Origin: Ascarosepion bandense
Taxonomy: Eukaryota > Mollusca > Cephalopoda > Sepiida > Sepiidae
Assembly (NCBI GenBank): GCA_037127315.1
Contig: JBBBDQ010000230.1
Span: 1,072,501-1,136,500 of the forward strand
Reading direction: 5' to 3'
Length of the DNA stretch: 64,000 nt
The notes beneath the pieces were generated by a model. The model saw only the letters and a program-made list of their open reading frames with translations, did no database searches and had not been told where the DNA came from. Each line of letters starts with the position of its first letter. Positions within the stretch are counted from its first letter, which is position 1. Shown one piece after another: positions 12,111 through 23,574 of this stretch. The translations under genes and the position numbers were made by a program.

Positions 12111-12181
12111 ATGACGTATGCGTCCGTCTAGAGATGTATGCTTCCGTCTAGTGAAGTATGCTACCGTCTAGTGACGTATGC
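12111..12181 (+). repeat. 20 bp minisatellite, 3.5 units
   Basis: Units start at 12,111, 12,131, 12,151 and 12,171 and share GTATGC..CCGTCTA. The array is interrupted by the hairpin-rich insertion; its motif CTAGTGACGTATGC reappears at 12,404-12,417. Confidence 0.85.
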
Positions 12182-12403
12182 AGTATTTACCAACCTTCCC
12201 ACGCAAGGCTAGATGTGACACAGGGTCTATTTATTGTGGGTCTTCCCGACTATATAGCCAGGCCAAAAAATGTCTGTCTATTTTTCCCCAGTCGTGATTC
12301 TACACTTCGGCGGAACCACGACTGGGTTAGTGCTCTCTGCTCGGAAGCAGAGAGGGCTCTCTAACCGAAGGCAGAGAGCTGACTGTGTCATAGCGTCATC
12401 AGA
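12182..12403 (-). mobile_element. Hairpin-rich structured repeat, single copy
   Basis: This 222 bp GC-richer piece matches, on the minus strand, the tandem units at 29.05-29.54 kb. It can form several strong hairpins in series: CTCTCTGC..GCAGAGAG, a 10 bp stem CCCAGTCGTG/CACGACTGGG and a GGCC..GG stem around CTATATAG. Exact 14 bp direct copies of CTAGTGACGTATGC flank it (12,168-12,181 and 12,404-12,417). Since the flank is itself a minisatellite unit, the flanks may be a target duplication or neighbouring repeat units. No ORF and no family known to me. Confidence 0.65.
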
Positions 12404-12611
12404 CTAGTGACGTATGCCCTTAGTCACAGTCTTTTATAGACTAGACCATATCCATTCCGGGGTAGGATAGGATGTTCTTCTACAACAATTTTGTATTTAC
12501 TTACTTCATGTTCTTCGCTTGTTGAGTGCTACACAGTATGTATAATTACTACTTCCATTCTAATACTAACTAATTAATTTCCGTACTGAAAAGTTTTATT
12601 TTCAGTTCATT

Positions 12612-13165
12612 TTTTGATGGTCCTGGGTATGACAGTAAACTGCATCCAGTAGCAAGGCCTCTGATCAGGAGGTTGTGAAGTGCATGGAACCACCTCTTAA
12701 TTGCTGTTGTTCCTAGGTCCACCCTGATCCGGGGTGGTAGCATCTGTTAAGGTCCCAACTATGGGTAAATAGTTTATTCCCAAAACTGGGGTCAAAAGTG
12801 TAAAAATAGACATTTATATAAATATATACATAAGAATACACTTTTATAGAAAAATACACTTTGTTGAAAGTAAAATATTACCAACAATACATTTTTTAAG
12901 GAAAAAATTATTACCATAACATATATTTGAAGGAAAAATATTATTACCAGCAATATATTTTTAATTCAAAACTGGAAATTGTCTTCAGTTTTCTAAAATA
13001 CAGAAATAATAATAATAATAATAATAATTTTAAAAAATATTTTCATCAAAATCTGACTAAATCAACCTATTTACTATAACTGAACCAAAAAATATTTTAA
13101 AACCTTACTTTTTTGGCATTAAATAACCAACAAAGGTTGATATGCCGTTATACAAAACTCAAATA
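12612..13165 (+). repeat. Unclassified interspersed repeat, copy 1
   Basis: A roughly 550 bp sequence recurs inverted at 61,785-62,275. Its first 190 bp is GC-richer (TTTGATGGTCCTGGGTATGA, then GGAGGTTGTGAAGTGCATGG). The rest is AT-rich and ends near GGTTGATATGCCGTTATAC. The last part also forms the tail of the 5S-tRNA SINE at 27.43-27.63 kb, so this end probably represents the 3' end of a retroposon whose machinery is shared. No ORF. Confidence 0.7.
13007..13028. repeat. (AAT)n microsatellite
   Basis: Seven AAT units inside the AT-rich half of the interspersed repeat. Confidence 0.9.
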
Positions 13166-13627
13166 TTATTTTGATCATTTTGTTCATTTTGAATTTTGGT
13201 CATTTAAATTTATCCCACCATAACATCCTATACCCGAGTGAATACTAAATTGAGTTTTGAAGAATCGTCATTCATAAAACGATGAGTGCCTAGATAATAT
13301 AATAATCATTGATACATTTACCATAAAGGAATCAGTTTTATACCTCTCTATGTGAGTAGCTCTTAAAATGAGACCATTTTGTTTCTCATTGACTAGAGAT
13401 TTCTAATTTCTTCTTAATATTTTTGGAGTTGATTTGAAACCAATATTACTAGAAAATTAGGTTGAATAATTATATTGTATTTTTCTATACTCCCACGTCG
13501 TTAGCGAACGTGACACTAGGGCAGTTTAAAGTAGATTTAACGGCAGTACCGGGTAGAAATGACTCAAGCATGAGAAAATAAGACCTCCCACTTTTAAAGC
13601 AGCTGGCGAGATGTACATCATTTGGGT

Positions 13628-14085
13628 TTTTTTAAACATAGCTTAGAATTGAAACAACGCCGAAAATAAGGAAAATCCAATGAAGATCGATCTCACAATT
13701 CAATCGTAATTGTTCTAACGAGCCATTACACCAGGTACTCAAAGGCTGAACTAATTTTATTACATTTTTAGTGCGCCCAGATCGTTACAGAACGTTACAA
13801 AATTGGTTTAGAATAGGTTTAACTGCAATACCATGAAAAAATGTTCAGGTCCTGTTAGCACATCCTCTTTTGAGTGCGCCTCAGGCACCAGGCAGTAAAC
13901 GCAGTCTCTTTTTGAAGAAGTGGTACTGCGTAGAGAATGGCTTTCTGAGTTTCTTCAAAGCATAATTTTGATATGGTACAATGCCGAAACTAAGGATAAT
14001 TGAATTCATTACTCATTTGTAATTGTTGTATCGAAACAAGCTTTTTAAACATTACTCCACGTCGTGGTACCCAATGACTGAAATA
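13628..14085. repeat. Diverged direct repeat pair
   Basis: 13,628-13,760 and 13,966-14,085 align loosely (GAAACAACGCCGAAAATAAGG with GGTACAATGCCGAAACTAAG; GTAATTGTTCTAACG with GTAATTGTTGTATCG; both end near CCAATGACTGA-like sequence). Old duplication or two copies of an unknown repeat, about 338 bp apart. Confidence 0.45.
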
Positions 14086-14827
14086 ATACGCAATGATTAA
14101 AATAACACGTGTAAAAATAATGATTGCCCTTTGCGCACGCCCATGCCAGGATCCCCACTGTAACAACTTCTTGATTTCTTTTACGTTGGAAGCGTCGTGA
14201 AACTTCTGCATTCGAAAATAAAGCAGTTTTGACAAAGCACTAAAGAAAAAACATTTCAAGACAAAAGTGAAAAGTGTAGGTTAGATAACCTCAGCAATAT
14301 TTACCGACTTCAGACGGAATGATTGAGTGTTATATTCTCCTGCGAGAAGACGAATCGCTGAGTAAGGGTAAGTTTCTCGTGTCAGACAATGGCATCTTGA
14401 GACTCTGGTCATCTTTTCGGCTCCAGCTTCTGTTTTCGTTTTTCTTTCTTTTTTGTGTGGGGGGAATTTTTTCTTTCTTTCTTTTTTATTTTTTATTTTT
14501 TTGTGCTTTCAGGTTAGGTTGTCTAATACGGAAATTACGCCCAAAGGCGTTAGACTGTATTTATTTGTATGATAAGGAGAAACAACAAAGACAAAAATCT
14601 TATTTTATGCTATTTACACTCATATAATTGCATTATTTGGTACTGGAGAATATATTTAAAGTGAGTTACGGTACTTTAAAAACAACAACTGTAGGTAAAC
14701 ATGGCTTTTATTACGATATTTATGGTTTTGTCTCCGAGACCAAAGTCAAAGATCTTGTCCTCACAATTTATAGAATATGCAAAGCCTATATCCATTGTTA
14801 TAAGTACGTAATTTAGTTTTTAAATTA

Positions 14828-14829
<2 letters not shown>
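14086..14829. other. No feature recognised
   Basis: ORFs at 14,319-14,627 and 14,628-14,816 are low-complexity F/L-rich or motif-free. No repeat partner noticed. Confidence 0.45.

Positions 14830-14862
<33 letters not shown>
14830..14862. repeat. (TA)n microsatellite
   Basis: About 33 bp of TA, 25 bp before the 700 bp element. Confidence 0.95.
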
Positions 14863-14863
<1 letters not shown>

Positions 14864-14888
14864 TTGTACATGTTCTAAAATATAATTT

Positions 14889-15592
14889 ACTAGCAGTATC
14901 GCCCGGCGTTGCTTGGGTGTAATGAAAGCTTTAAAACTAATCCATGGTCCTGGAGCTCAGACTCTTTGGGCGTTGTCACGAAAGACTAAAAAGCAATAGT
15001 TGTTTGCAGTTAAAGCGAAACCGTAGACTGAAAGAAAAATGAATGGTGTAAGTCAAATTTTAATTTCCTGGTATCGATATCAAATAAGTTTTTTCGTCGT
15101 AAACTGAAATTTGAAGGTTAAATAAGTTCTCTGAGTAAATGGTATTATGGCTGAGACTAAGAATTACAATTATACCTACTTAGAACCAAACGCGAATCAA
15201 AAACTAAAATAAAAGGGCTGAAAAAATGCAGACATACAGGCAGATAAACAGACACACACACAAACATCTTGCCTTATATTTTTTGCACTATTGTAAGAAC
15301 TGCAACCTTGAACCTTCTGAATATCGTTTCTTATGTCTTTGTTTATGAGTGTATCAAATTTGATTAAAATCGGACCACTCCTTCTATAACCAGATTATTT
15401 CGATTATCGATTTGCGATATTTATCGGGGTATCACGACACAAAACCTAGGTAAGAACACTCGCAGACGCTTATAGTACAACTGTATAAATTTTCAAGAAA
15501 ATCGGTTCAGCCGTTTTGGAGTCTATAGGTAACAGACACACACACAGACACACACACAGAGACAAAGTTCCATTTATAAATAAGTTTAGATT
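14889..15592 (+). mobile_element. 700 bp non-autonomous element, copy 1
   Basis: Begins ACTAGCAGTATCGCCCGGCG and ends CATTTATAAATAAGTTTAGA after a CA-rich ACAGACACAC stretch. An inverted copy of similar length lies at 48,135-48,848, with the same landmarks throughout (AAATCGGTTCAGCCGTTTTG-like, CATAAACAAAGACATAAGAA on the opposite strand). There are no terminal inverted repeats and no ORF. The layout, a GC-rich start plus an ACAGAC tail before a short end, resembles abundant non-autonomous retroelement or Helitron-type repeats of invertebrates, but I cannot assign a class. Confidence 0.75.
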
Positions 15593-16038
15593 ATATAATA
15601 AATATTCACAGCTCTATATTATATATCGAGCACTGTTTTAAATTAATGTTTTGGACTTTGTAACATATTTCTTCGTTCCTTATTCACTCGGATATATATA
15701 CATATATATATATACAAATCAAATCTAGAAGTGAGCCACCACCTACCGCGGTTTCACACAAACGGTTCTTCAGGGTTCTTATTCTCGCTCTACTTTCGTA
15801 CTTTCGTATCGAGCACTGTGTTGTTAAGGTTTCGTCTTGTGTTTTTTTTTCCTTTCAAACGAGCACTAGATGTATGTTCTTGTGCGCTGTTTGTTTCTTT
15901 TTTTCTCCCCCTTTATTTAACCCACGAGGTACTTCTCGCCAGGTTACAAGACGGTTTATATTACTGTTAAGTTATCATTATTTTCGGATGTTTAGTCTGT
16001 TATTATTAGTGTTGCCTTACTGTGATTAAGTTCATTAT

Positions 16039-16085
<47 letters not shown>

Positions 16086-17749
16086 TTGGAAACTTTATAT
16101 ATTTATATATGTGTTTGTGTGCATTAATAGTAATTTTGTTATTACAACTGTTTTTTCATGTTTGAGAAGTATGGTGTAAAATAAATGCATGAAGTGTGGA
16201 TTTTAATCTATTTGTGACAGTCTGTTTTGCGTATAGCCAATGTCGACTTATACCTTTACCTACGCTCTATCCATGCTATTGAAATCTTTGTCCCTGAATA
16301 TAGTAAACCTAAAAATTATAATTTATCAAATGTACATACAGAAAATAGCTTATAAAGAACGTATATCTCGAGTCAGAATTCAACATGCGTTAAATTTATC
16401 CCGAAAAACAACCATTTATCCAGGTATATTTCGTTATGGGGATTTTAGTTCATAGCTTACGTAGTCAGTAACGCAACTAAAATTTCCTCTCCGGTTTGCA
16501 TTTAAAGTCTTTGATTAACTGTTTGAGCTCCCAGTTTTGCTGATAAGGATGACTTCTGTCATTTCAGATTTAATAGATAGTCCTTTTTTCTTGCTTTCTT
16601 TTACATCCCTATCTAATAGCTCTCAGTTTTTTTTTTCTTTCTGGATTATCTCTCCACTTATGCAAAGCGTATGCTGTTTGAATTATTTCATCTCATAATA
16701 GTTTCTAGACTTTTCTCTTGTTCGCTTCGAATCATCTCGGTAGACATGTTAAATAATTCTTAATGAGAAAACCATTTGTTTACCTTTCTTTCTTGTCTTT
16801 TGTACTATTTAACTCATTTTCGCTGTCGGAAATCTTATTGCTGAGTCGTTAAATACCTTGTTGAGTCTGTTGCGGTTGTTTTTACGCCAAACTATTGTAA
16901 AAAAACGAAAATCATGAATAGGGGTTCTGTAATATTGTATACCTACCTATATACAGTAATGGTATGTTCTTATTCTCTTAAATAAGTATACACTATTGAA
17001 TTAGAGGTAGAGCGATTATACTTGCTAGCAGTTCACTAGCAGTGTATAAACCCCACGTAGCGTGCGAGTCATGTATCTCTCGATATACTATTATTTCCAA
17101 CCTCATTTTTTTGTGATTGCTCACGCAGTAACCTTTTAGGTTTACAACACATAACAAGACAGACCGGGATCATTACCTTAATTAGTAGTGTTAGAGAATA
17201 TCATTAATGTCAAAACTGTGGAGAAAGCAAAGTTAAATCCTTTCAACGTGTTCCCCAAAGAATCGTGTCAATTCACGAATAAGAAAAACAAAAATATTGC
17301 AAGGAAGTCAGGATCGCAGTGTTCTTGCCTATTACCTAATAGCCTAATTCTGCTCCGAGCTCATTTGCATCTAGTTTATCTAATGAGACCGCCCAGTATT
17401 TCGCCGCTTTTTTATGTTTCATTTATCATTTAATTAAAATTATCAGTCCTAAACCTAGATAGTAACAAACACTTCAGACCCTGCTGTTTGCTCCTCTTTA
17501 TATTGAACAGTGATGAGCTAATATTAGATTTTTGGATGACAGATTCACCTATATATTTGTGTTGTAGATTCTTCGCTGTAAGCTGCTTTTTCTTCATTCA
17601 ATTTTGGTTGTAATATTTATTTTTTCAATGTCACTGTTCCCTATCGATTGTCAATTTATTCTAGCATTTATATAACGTTAATCTATTTACGTGTCACAGT
17701 ATTTGGGATCTTTTCTTTTTTAAATTCAACCCATGCAAGGCAGGAAAAC
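15593..17749. other. No gene seen; one (TA)n array at 16,041-16,084
   Basis: AT-rich, with a 42 bp TA run. ORFs at 15,731-15,970, 16,240-16,455 and 17,188-17,433 are short and carry no motif. A small perfect-arm hairpin CTAGCAGTTCACTAGCAG lies near 17,024. Confidence 0.5.
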
Positions 17750-17995
17750 CACGAAGACACAAAGGGTTAATAAATGTGAAAGAATAAGGAAAAAATAAAT
17801 ATTATTCAGTAGTGAGAAAGATAGAATAGCAATGAGGAAGACATCAGAAAACAATTGACATTGCATTTAAATATTTAGAAAACAAAGTTGGCTGAAAACT
17901 ATAGTGCCAGAAGAGTGTTCCAAAACCGAGAAGTGTGAGAGAAATAACTGTTAGCATAGAACTTACAGTTACATCCAAACAATTCAGTTGGGGAT
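17750..17995. repeat. Unclassified dispersed repeat, copy A
   Basis: Aligns by eye with 38,500-38,722 in the same orientation (AGAATAAG.AAAA, GAAGACA, ATTGCATTT, then AGAAGAG..TTCCA..CGA.AAG and GTTAGCATA/GTTAGGCATA). A shorter piece near 26,815-26,905 may be a third. Class unknown. Confidence 0.45.
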
Positions 17996-18571
17996 CGATG
18001 AGTTCTTTTTTCTAATTTAGTACTGAGCTTATATACATAAAGTCTATGTACCATTGCAAATAGTTCATCCGAACTGTTTCTATAAAAGTATTTATAGAAA
18101 AGGAGAGGGAAGCAGCCTTACGGGGTAGAAAAATGACTGAAGCCGAGACGATAGTTTAGGACCAATAATATTGTACCTCTAAATTGGATCTCTGAATATA
18201 CAGCAAGAACATCGAGCCATTTGTGTCAACAAAATTATTTAAGATTATGTCATTCTACATGTAAGAGATGGTGTTTTTTAAAGAATTAAATAACATGTTT
18301 AAAACTTCTACTTTAAAACCATCTTAGCTAACAGAGCCAAACAACTTTATACATAACTGGTTACTTGAGAATAGGAATAACAAGACAGAAGAACTAGGGA
18401 TTATTTGTTCCAATATGCATTGACAGAATTAACAGTGTGAACAAGTGTATTAAATTGTCGGTTTTTATTTTCACTTGAGACCATTGGATTTGCTTTTGCA
18501 AAAATATCATTAGAAAGAAATTAATCTATCATTTCTAGCAGATTAAGGTTTCATAAATGTAAGTGTCTCTA

Positions 18572-18705
18572 ACAAATTCAACTGGAATTTGAACTCGGCT
18601 CTCCTATTTTTTTATTCCGTTCAATGAATATCGCCATGAAATGAGAAATCGGGGAGCCGAGTTCGAGTTCAATTCGAATTCGTTGCATTCAGTTACGCGC
18701 AAATT
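18572..18705. repeat. Head-to-head inversion of SINE 5' ends
   Basis: The tRNA-like B-box region of the SINE appears first reversed (TTCAACTGGAATTTGAACTC, 18,577-18,596) and then forward (GAGCCGAGTTCGAGTTCAAT, from 18,653), about 40 bp apart. The forward copy continues into the full SINE. The 38.25 kb copy shows a similar junction. Confidence 0.65.
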
Positions 18706-18965
18706 ACCATCGATAAGGTATGAATCTATCTTTCACCCACCGACTGAGTTGAATAGCAGGACAGATTGCGTTCTATAGACTTGGTTGACATTCAGTCTAT
18801 CGCAAGAATAAATGGCAGTCTATTGTGGGACATCTTTTATCTATTCAGTCATGGATTAAAAGAGACATGGTCACCCAAGTGTGTATCAAGTATGGTACTT
18901 AATTGACTGAATGGAGGTTTCATACGAGGTTGCAGTGGGTTCTTGTTGAAGGCCACTCTAGGAGT
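18640..18965 (+). mobile_element. tRNA-derived SINE
   Basis: From the B-box (GAGCCGAGTTCGAGTTC) onward it matches the family: GAATTCGTTGCATTCAGTTA, a middle part with TTCTATAGACTTGGTTG, a CAGTCTAYCGC segment and a 3' part with the CATGG..GACATGGTCACCCAAG motif ending in TACTTAATTGACTGA. The tRNA plus conserved-core layout is that of cephalopod SINEs. The A-box end is replaced by the inverted fragment. Confidence 0.75.
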
Positions 18966-18969
18966 ACAA

Positions 18970-20345
18970 CAACTCTTCATTAAAAACCTATGCTGTTGTG
19001 GGCTATCACTTCAACCTTAAGAATTTTTTGGATACAGAAACCACTGCAATGTGAAGTCTAAAGGGTTAGCATAAAACAAGAAATGTTAATTTATTTTAAG
19101 TTGAAGACGTTTGTGTGTTTACGTCTTAATTTTCTTTTTTATATTTTTAGAAACTTAACCATGTTTACAACTAAATACTTAAATGTTCTATACTTATGTT
19201 TAACATTTTTGTAACCGACGAATAAATGTCATCTCAAATTAAGATTATAATACAGAAAAAATTACAGGGTGTGTTTATTGGGCTACAAGCTCAAATAACA
19301 GCTCGTATCATAGTGTATGATTTACGAAACACATTCAATGATAATTTTATACACTAACATCTATTCGGTATTATAAAATACAACATACCTTTATATTTTT
19401 CTCTTATAAACAACCTTATGTAACCTTTTTTGGTAATGAGATATGATCTTGGATGATTAATCACCGTCTCTTAGCTTACATGTGTTACATTAACGAACTA
19501 TTTTATTAGTAAATAGTGAAGGTCAGTTTGTTATTTCTATTTCTATTCTTTGGATAGTATTGTCTTCTACGTAAATATGCAATTTCAAGACGAAAATAAA
19601 TGCACCTACTCTCATGGCTAAAAAAATTGTTTTCTGACAGTGAGAACAAGGGTTGAATCTCACCAGGGTTGATTTGATCGTATTGTCCTGGAGAGGCGAC
19701 CACAGGGCACGAAACTTTTGGAAAGTAATTGAAATGTAACCCACGGCTCAAGCCAAGCCGTGTGAATAAAATTTGGTTGACGGAAATGGCGGGAAACCGT
19801 CGATTGTTTTGCTAACACAAATTTTAAAAAAATCAGCTTGACCGAGTTTGTGAGCGTACTGACATTGTATAAACCACAAGTTTTCTAGGTAGAGTGGTCA
19901 GGTGTCTGTTACGCTAGTCTTGCCGGGATTAGGTCGTTCTCATAAAACAAGTAGTAGCCAGTCATTGATATGTCATTTTCATTCATGATAGAAACAGTCA
20001 TGGCTATCCACAGAAAACTTTTTCCTGAGTATTAAAGTATGATTAAATTTGGGCAGCAAGAATGTTTTAATGTGTCTTAAGGTTAACTAGGTACCACTAC
20101 TAAATCGCTAAAAAACAGCATAGTAGGAATAAAAAAGGCTCTAAACCTACTAAAAATATTTATATTTATTTTCCATCAAAATATTTATATTTTGTTTATA
20201 TTCAAACATACACAAACGCACACACATATAAATAATCCAAAAATTATATTTAAGTGATTTTATTATTGGAGTAGAAGTTCCGTTCATTTTAAACAGTATA
20301 CTTCTATTTTGTCTACCTAAATAACCGAAAACAATAATAAAGGAA
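18970..20345. other. No feature recognised
   Basis: Overlapping ORFs at 19,506-19,751 on the minus strand are motif-free. No repeat partner seen. Confidence 0.45.
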
Positions 20346-20347
20346 TT

Positions 20348-20446
20348 ATTGCACTCCAGTAGGATTTGAACCTGCTCCCTCTCTTGTAAGAGGACTCCTG
20401 TATAAGGCTTTTGTGTTTTCACTCCTTGGATACAAGCATCACGAAA
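20348..20446 (-). repeat. tRNA-derived fragment
   Basis: On the minus strand a B-box GGTTCAAATCC lies near 20,362-20,372 and is preceded by tRNA-like spacing. The acceptor stem does not pair well, so this is a relic or SINE head and not a gene. Confidence 0.4.
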
Positions 20447-20583
20447 ATGCAATATTCTATTTGCCTCTAAAATATAAAGTGGTTTCGATTTTCAAATAAA
20501 TATCTGGTCAGTTTGGTATATATTTACTGAAATAAAGAAACATGGGAATCTAGAGAAAAAGAGAGATAGAAACAAACTGAAAT

Positions 20584-20585
<2 letters not shown>

Positions 20586-20638
<53 letters not shown>

Positions 20639-20715
20639 GAACATACAGAGAAACGGATATTTAAATCAATAAATGGAGAAATAAGAACACAATGGAGTAA
20701 AAAATTATACTTATA

Positions 20716-20758
<43 letters not shown>

Positions 20759-20852
20759 CATTTAGATATGAACATAAACATAGTGTTACTTGACAGATGG
20801 GTGATAGGCTAGCAATATATATATATATATATATAGATATACATGTGTGTGT

Positions 20853-20909
<57 letters not shown>

Positions 20910-21141
20910 GAGTGAGAGAATTACGATAATAATGTGATGTAGAAATATGAAGATGGTAATATATATATATATATAGAGAGAGAGAGAGGGAGAGGGAGAG
21001 AGAGAAAGAGAGAGTGAAAGAGATGGATAGGAACATAGATTTACGAAAATCTTGAGTTAGGCTGATTCATAATATAAACATCTTGCAATAGATATATATA
21101 GGGAGATGGTAACACCTGATATGTAGAGATATGAACATTTT

Positions 21142-21188
<47 letters not shown>
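20586..21188. repeat. Cluster of (GATA)n, (TA)n and (GA)n arrays
   Basis: GATA arrays at 20,586-20,638, 20,853-20,908 and 21,141-21,188; TA arrays at 20,710-20,755 and 20,813-20,836; TA plus GA at 20,959-21,017. The sequences between them share GATAGGAACATA and GATATGAACAT phrases, so the cluster probably grew by segmental duplication. Confidence 0.9.
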
Positions 21189-21189
<1 letters not shown>

Positions 21190-21668
21190 AGTAAAGTCAA
21201 GAAAATATATATTTGATTTACCCTAGTCAGATTCAAATGAAGAATATAATCTGCGAGAAAGTTCGTGATCTCTCTCGGTCTAAGCAGACTGCTTCTATCA
21301 TTTATTGCTAACCAACTCGCAATGACAAATCTTTACGAGACCCTTGCCATTGGACAGCTGCCATCTTACTGACCTTCACAGTCGTTCAACTAGTGACACA
21401 CGAAAGTGATCGGAAGACATAAATAGTGGACATTAGATATGAGTACAGTCAGGATTAAAATTTCGAAAGCGACCCTGTTTTTTTTGTTTTTGTTTTTGTT
21501 TTTTTTGACTGAGCGCCAAGTGAGTTTTCTTTTTATTCTTTAAATATCGGTTTTATAGAAAATCCTTTACTATTAAATCATAGGTTTCCCTAAATGTTAA
21601 CTAAAAACCGACTCGTTTTATAATCAGGCTCATACGGTTGGTAAAAGCATACGTCTGGCTAATGCAAA

Positions 21669-22460
21669 TATATGTTCAGAGAAATTAAATTAGTATCTCT
21701 TGTTAAATGTTGATACTTCGAAAAATATATTCCCTGAAGACATGATTTGAAACATCATATCACATAACATAACTGTGATGGAACTAATATGCAATCGCAG
21801 CAAAAACTAAAATGGATATCACATCGAAGAGAATGGCATTAACAAAATGTTGACATTACATATCGAAATAAAATCTTAGGAAGGAAGTCCTTATTAATAC
21901 TAGAAAGAACTATATAAGAAATCTATTTTTAGTCTTTTAGCGTTTATATTTTATAGCAGATATAACTAGGAAAAAAAAGAAAAAACATCAAGATCTGAAC
22001 TTTCTAACTCATCAAAAATTTTATGGAACAAATCTCACATCTATAAGGCGATAAGTATGAACTTCAGGAGATTAATGATCCGAAAAAAAGTTTTATTTTT
22101 AAGAAAACTTTTTTTATAAATCACAACTTAGAGTAATGCAACTCTTGATATTCATGAAATCAATCTATTAAAAAAATAAATCCTAAAAGACAAAAAATAG
22201 ATTTCTTATATAGTTCTTTCCATTATTAGTAAGAGCTTCCTTCCTAATATTTTATTTCGATATGTAACGTCAACATCTTGTTAATGCCATTCTCTTCGAG
22301 TTACATGTAGTATCCGTTTTAGTTTTTACTACTATTACATATTAGTTCCATCACGGCTATGTTATGTGATACGATGTTGCAAATCATGTCTTCGGGGAAT
22401 ATCTTTTCGAATTATCAACATTTAACAAGAGATACTAAGTTGGTTTCTCAGAACATAAAT
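21669..22460. mobile_element. Foldback element of 790 bp
   Basis: Arms at 21,669-21,939 and 22,183-22,460 are inverted copies, about 90 percent alike by eye, for example AACAAGAGATACTAA against TTAGTATCTCTTGTTAA and TCGATATGTAACGTCAACAT against ATGTTGACATTACATATCGA. The 240 bp centre is AT-rich and unrelated. No ORF. It could be a large MITE or two opposed copies of one repeat. Confidence 0.75.
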
Positions 22461-22867
22461 TTACTTTTATTTTCTTCGATAATTTTCTAGTATTTATCTT
22501 TCGGTTTTATTTTTCATGTATTTGTTTCTTTCTTGTATCGGTCTTTTATTTCTTTTAGTCAGGATGTCGTTCCATGGGTGTATCCATTGCCTTCTATGAA
22601 TAACCGGAATGTTCTCACGCGCTTCAGACAAATGAAAATATGATACAAGCAACTGACTCCTCTTTGTTGTTTGATCAATAGCTGTTGACATCAATTTAGA
22701 CTATAGTTCATTACTGATTTCTAAATTTCAAGTTTGATTTTTACGGGCTGGGATGTTATAACATGGCATTTTTGATTGTTTATTCAAACAAAAGCCTGCT
22801 GATTTATTGACTTAGTCAAGTAGTCAGTGAGAAGATAGAAAATTAGGATTTGTATACATTAATTAAG

Positions 22868-23135
22868 AATGTGTGTTGTGGTGCAGTGAATATCGGCTCG
22901 GAGTTTCAGTTGAGTTCGTTGCAACCACCTGTGAAAGGTATTAATCTGTCACTTTCCTCTAGCTATGGGTTAAATAACAGTACAGATTGAGTTCTATAGC
23001 CTTGGTTGGCAACCAGTCTGCCGCAAATGTTAATGGCAAGCTAGGCTGGGTAAATCTTCTGCCCAGTCAGTCATGTCTCCTCCGAGATATGATCGACTAA
23101 ACGTGTATCAAGTATAGAGTTTAACTGATTGATAC
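22868..23135 (+). mobile_element. tRNA-derived SINE
   Basis: Starts GTGTGTTGTGGTGCAGTG, which holds an A-box-like TGGTGCAGTG, but the B-box region carries a deletion. The core (GGGTTAAATAACAGTACAGA, TATAGCCTTGGTTGGCAACC) and the 3' part (CTGCCCAGTCAGTCATGTCT) are well kept. There is no 5S-like sequence upstream, unlike the neighbour at 23.3 kb. Confidence 0.75.
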
Positions 23136-23317
23136 AATGATATCTGCCACAATGTGCCTAATCTAAGTGTCTGGGATGCTTAATTGAGTGACCATTTTTG
23201 TTACACTATCTGGGTTACGCCATGTGATGCGATGTTTCCTGAGACGTTAATGATGGAAGATTTTCACATTGCTGTGTGAGGCTACTGTTTCAAAAGGTGA
23301 TATTTTCATTCCATCAA

Positions 23318-23565
23318 GCTTACGGCCATATCATGTCGAAACGCCGGTTTTCGTACGATCACCAAAGTCAAAGACCGTTAAGCCTGATCAGTACTTAGAT
23401 ATTACTTGCTGTAAGTTTGGATGTGCAGCTGGTGTAACGAATAATAGCTGGAAATTGTCAATCAGAGTGGCGAGTTCATTTTTCTGTTGGGTTCGTTATA
23501 TTTATTGACGCAACATTTCTCGTGAAAAAGGTATGAATCTGCTCAACTTCTCCGCTATGAATTAA
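23318..23565 (+). mobile_element. 5S rRNA-tRNA chimeric SINE, locus 1
   Basis: Positions 23,318-23,415 align with 5S rRNA: GCTTACGGCCATATCATG at the start, CGATCACCAAAGTCAAAGA (box A region), AAGCCTGATCAGTACTTAGA and a closing GCTGTAAG that pairs with the start. About 20 bp of box C are deleted. A linker GTTTGGATGTGC leads to a tRNA-like part (GGTGTAACG..., B-box remains near 23,471) and SINE core remnants. The minus-strand LINE end at 23,575 truncates it. Heavily mutated, so an old copy. Confidence 0.7.
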
Positions 23566-23574
23566 TTCTTCTTT

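Noticed and set aside
12385..12407. Hammerhead core CTGATGA on the minus strand near 12.4 kb
   Set aside because: No GAAA at a suitable distance and no stem II.
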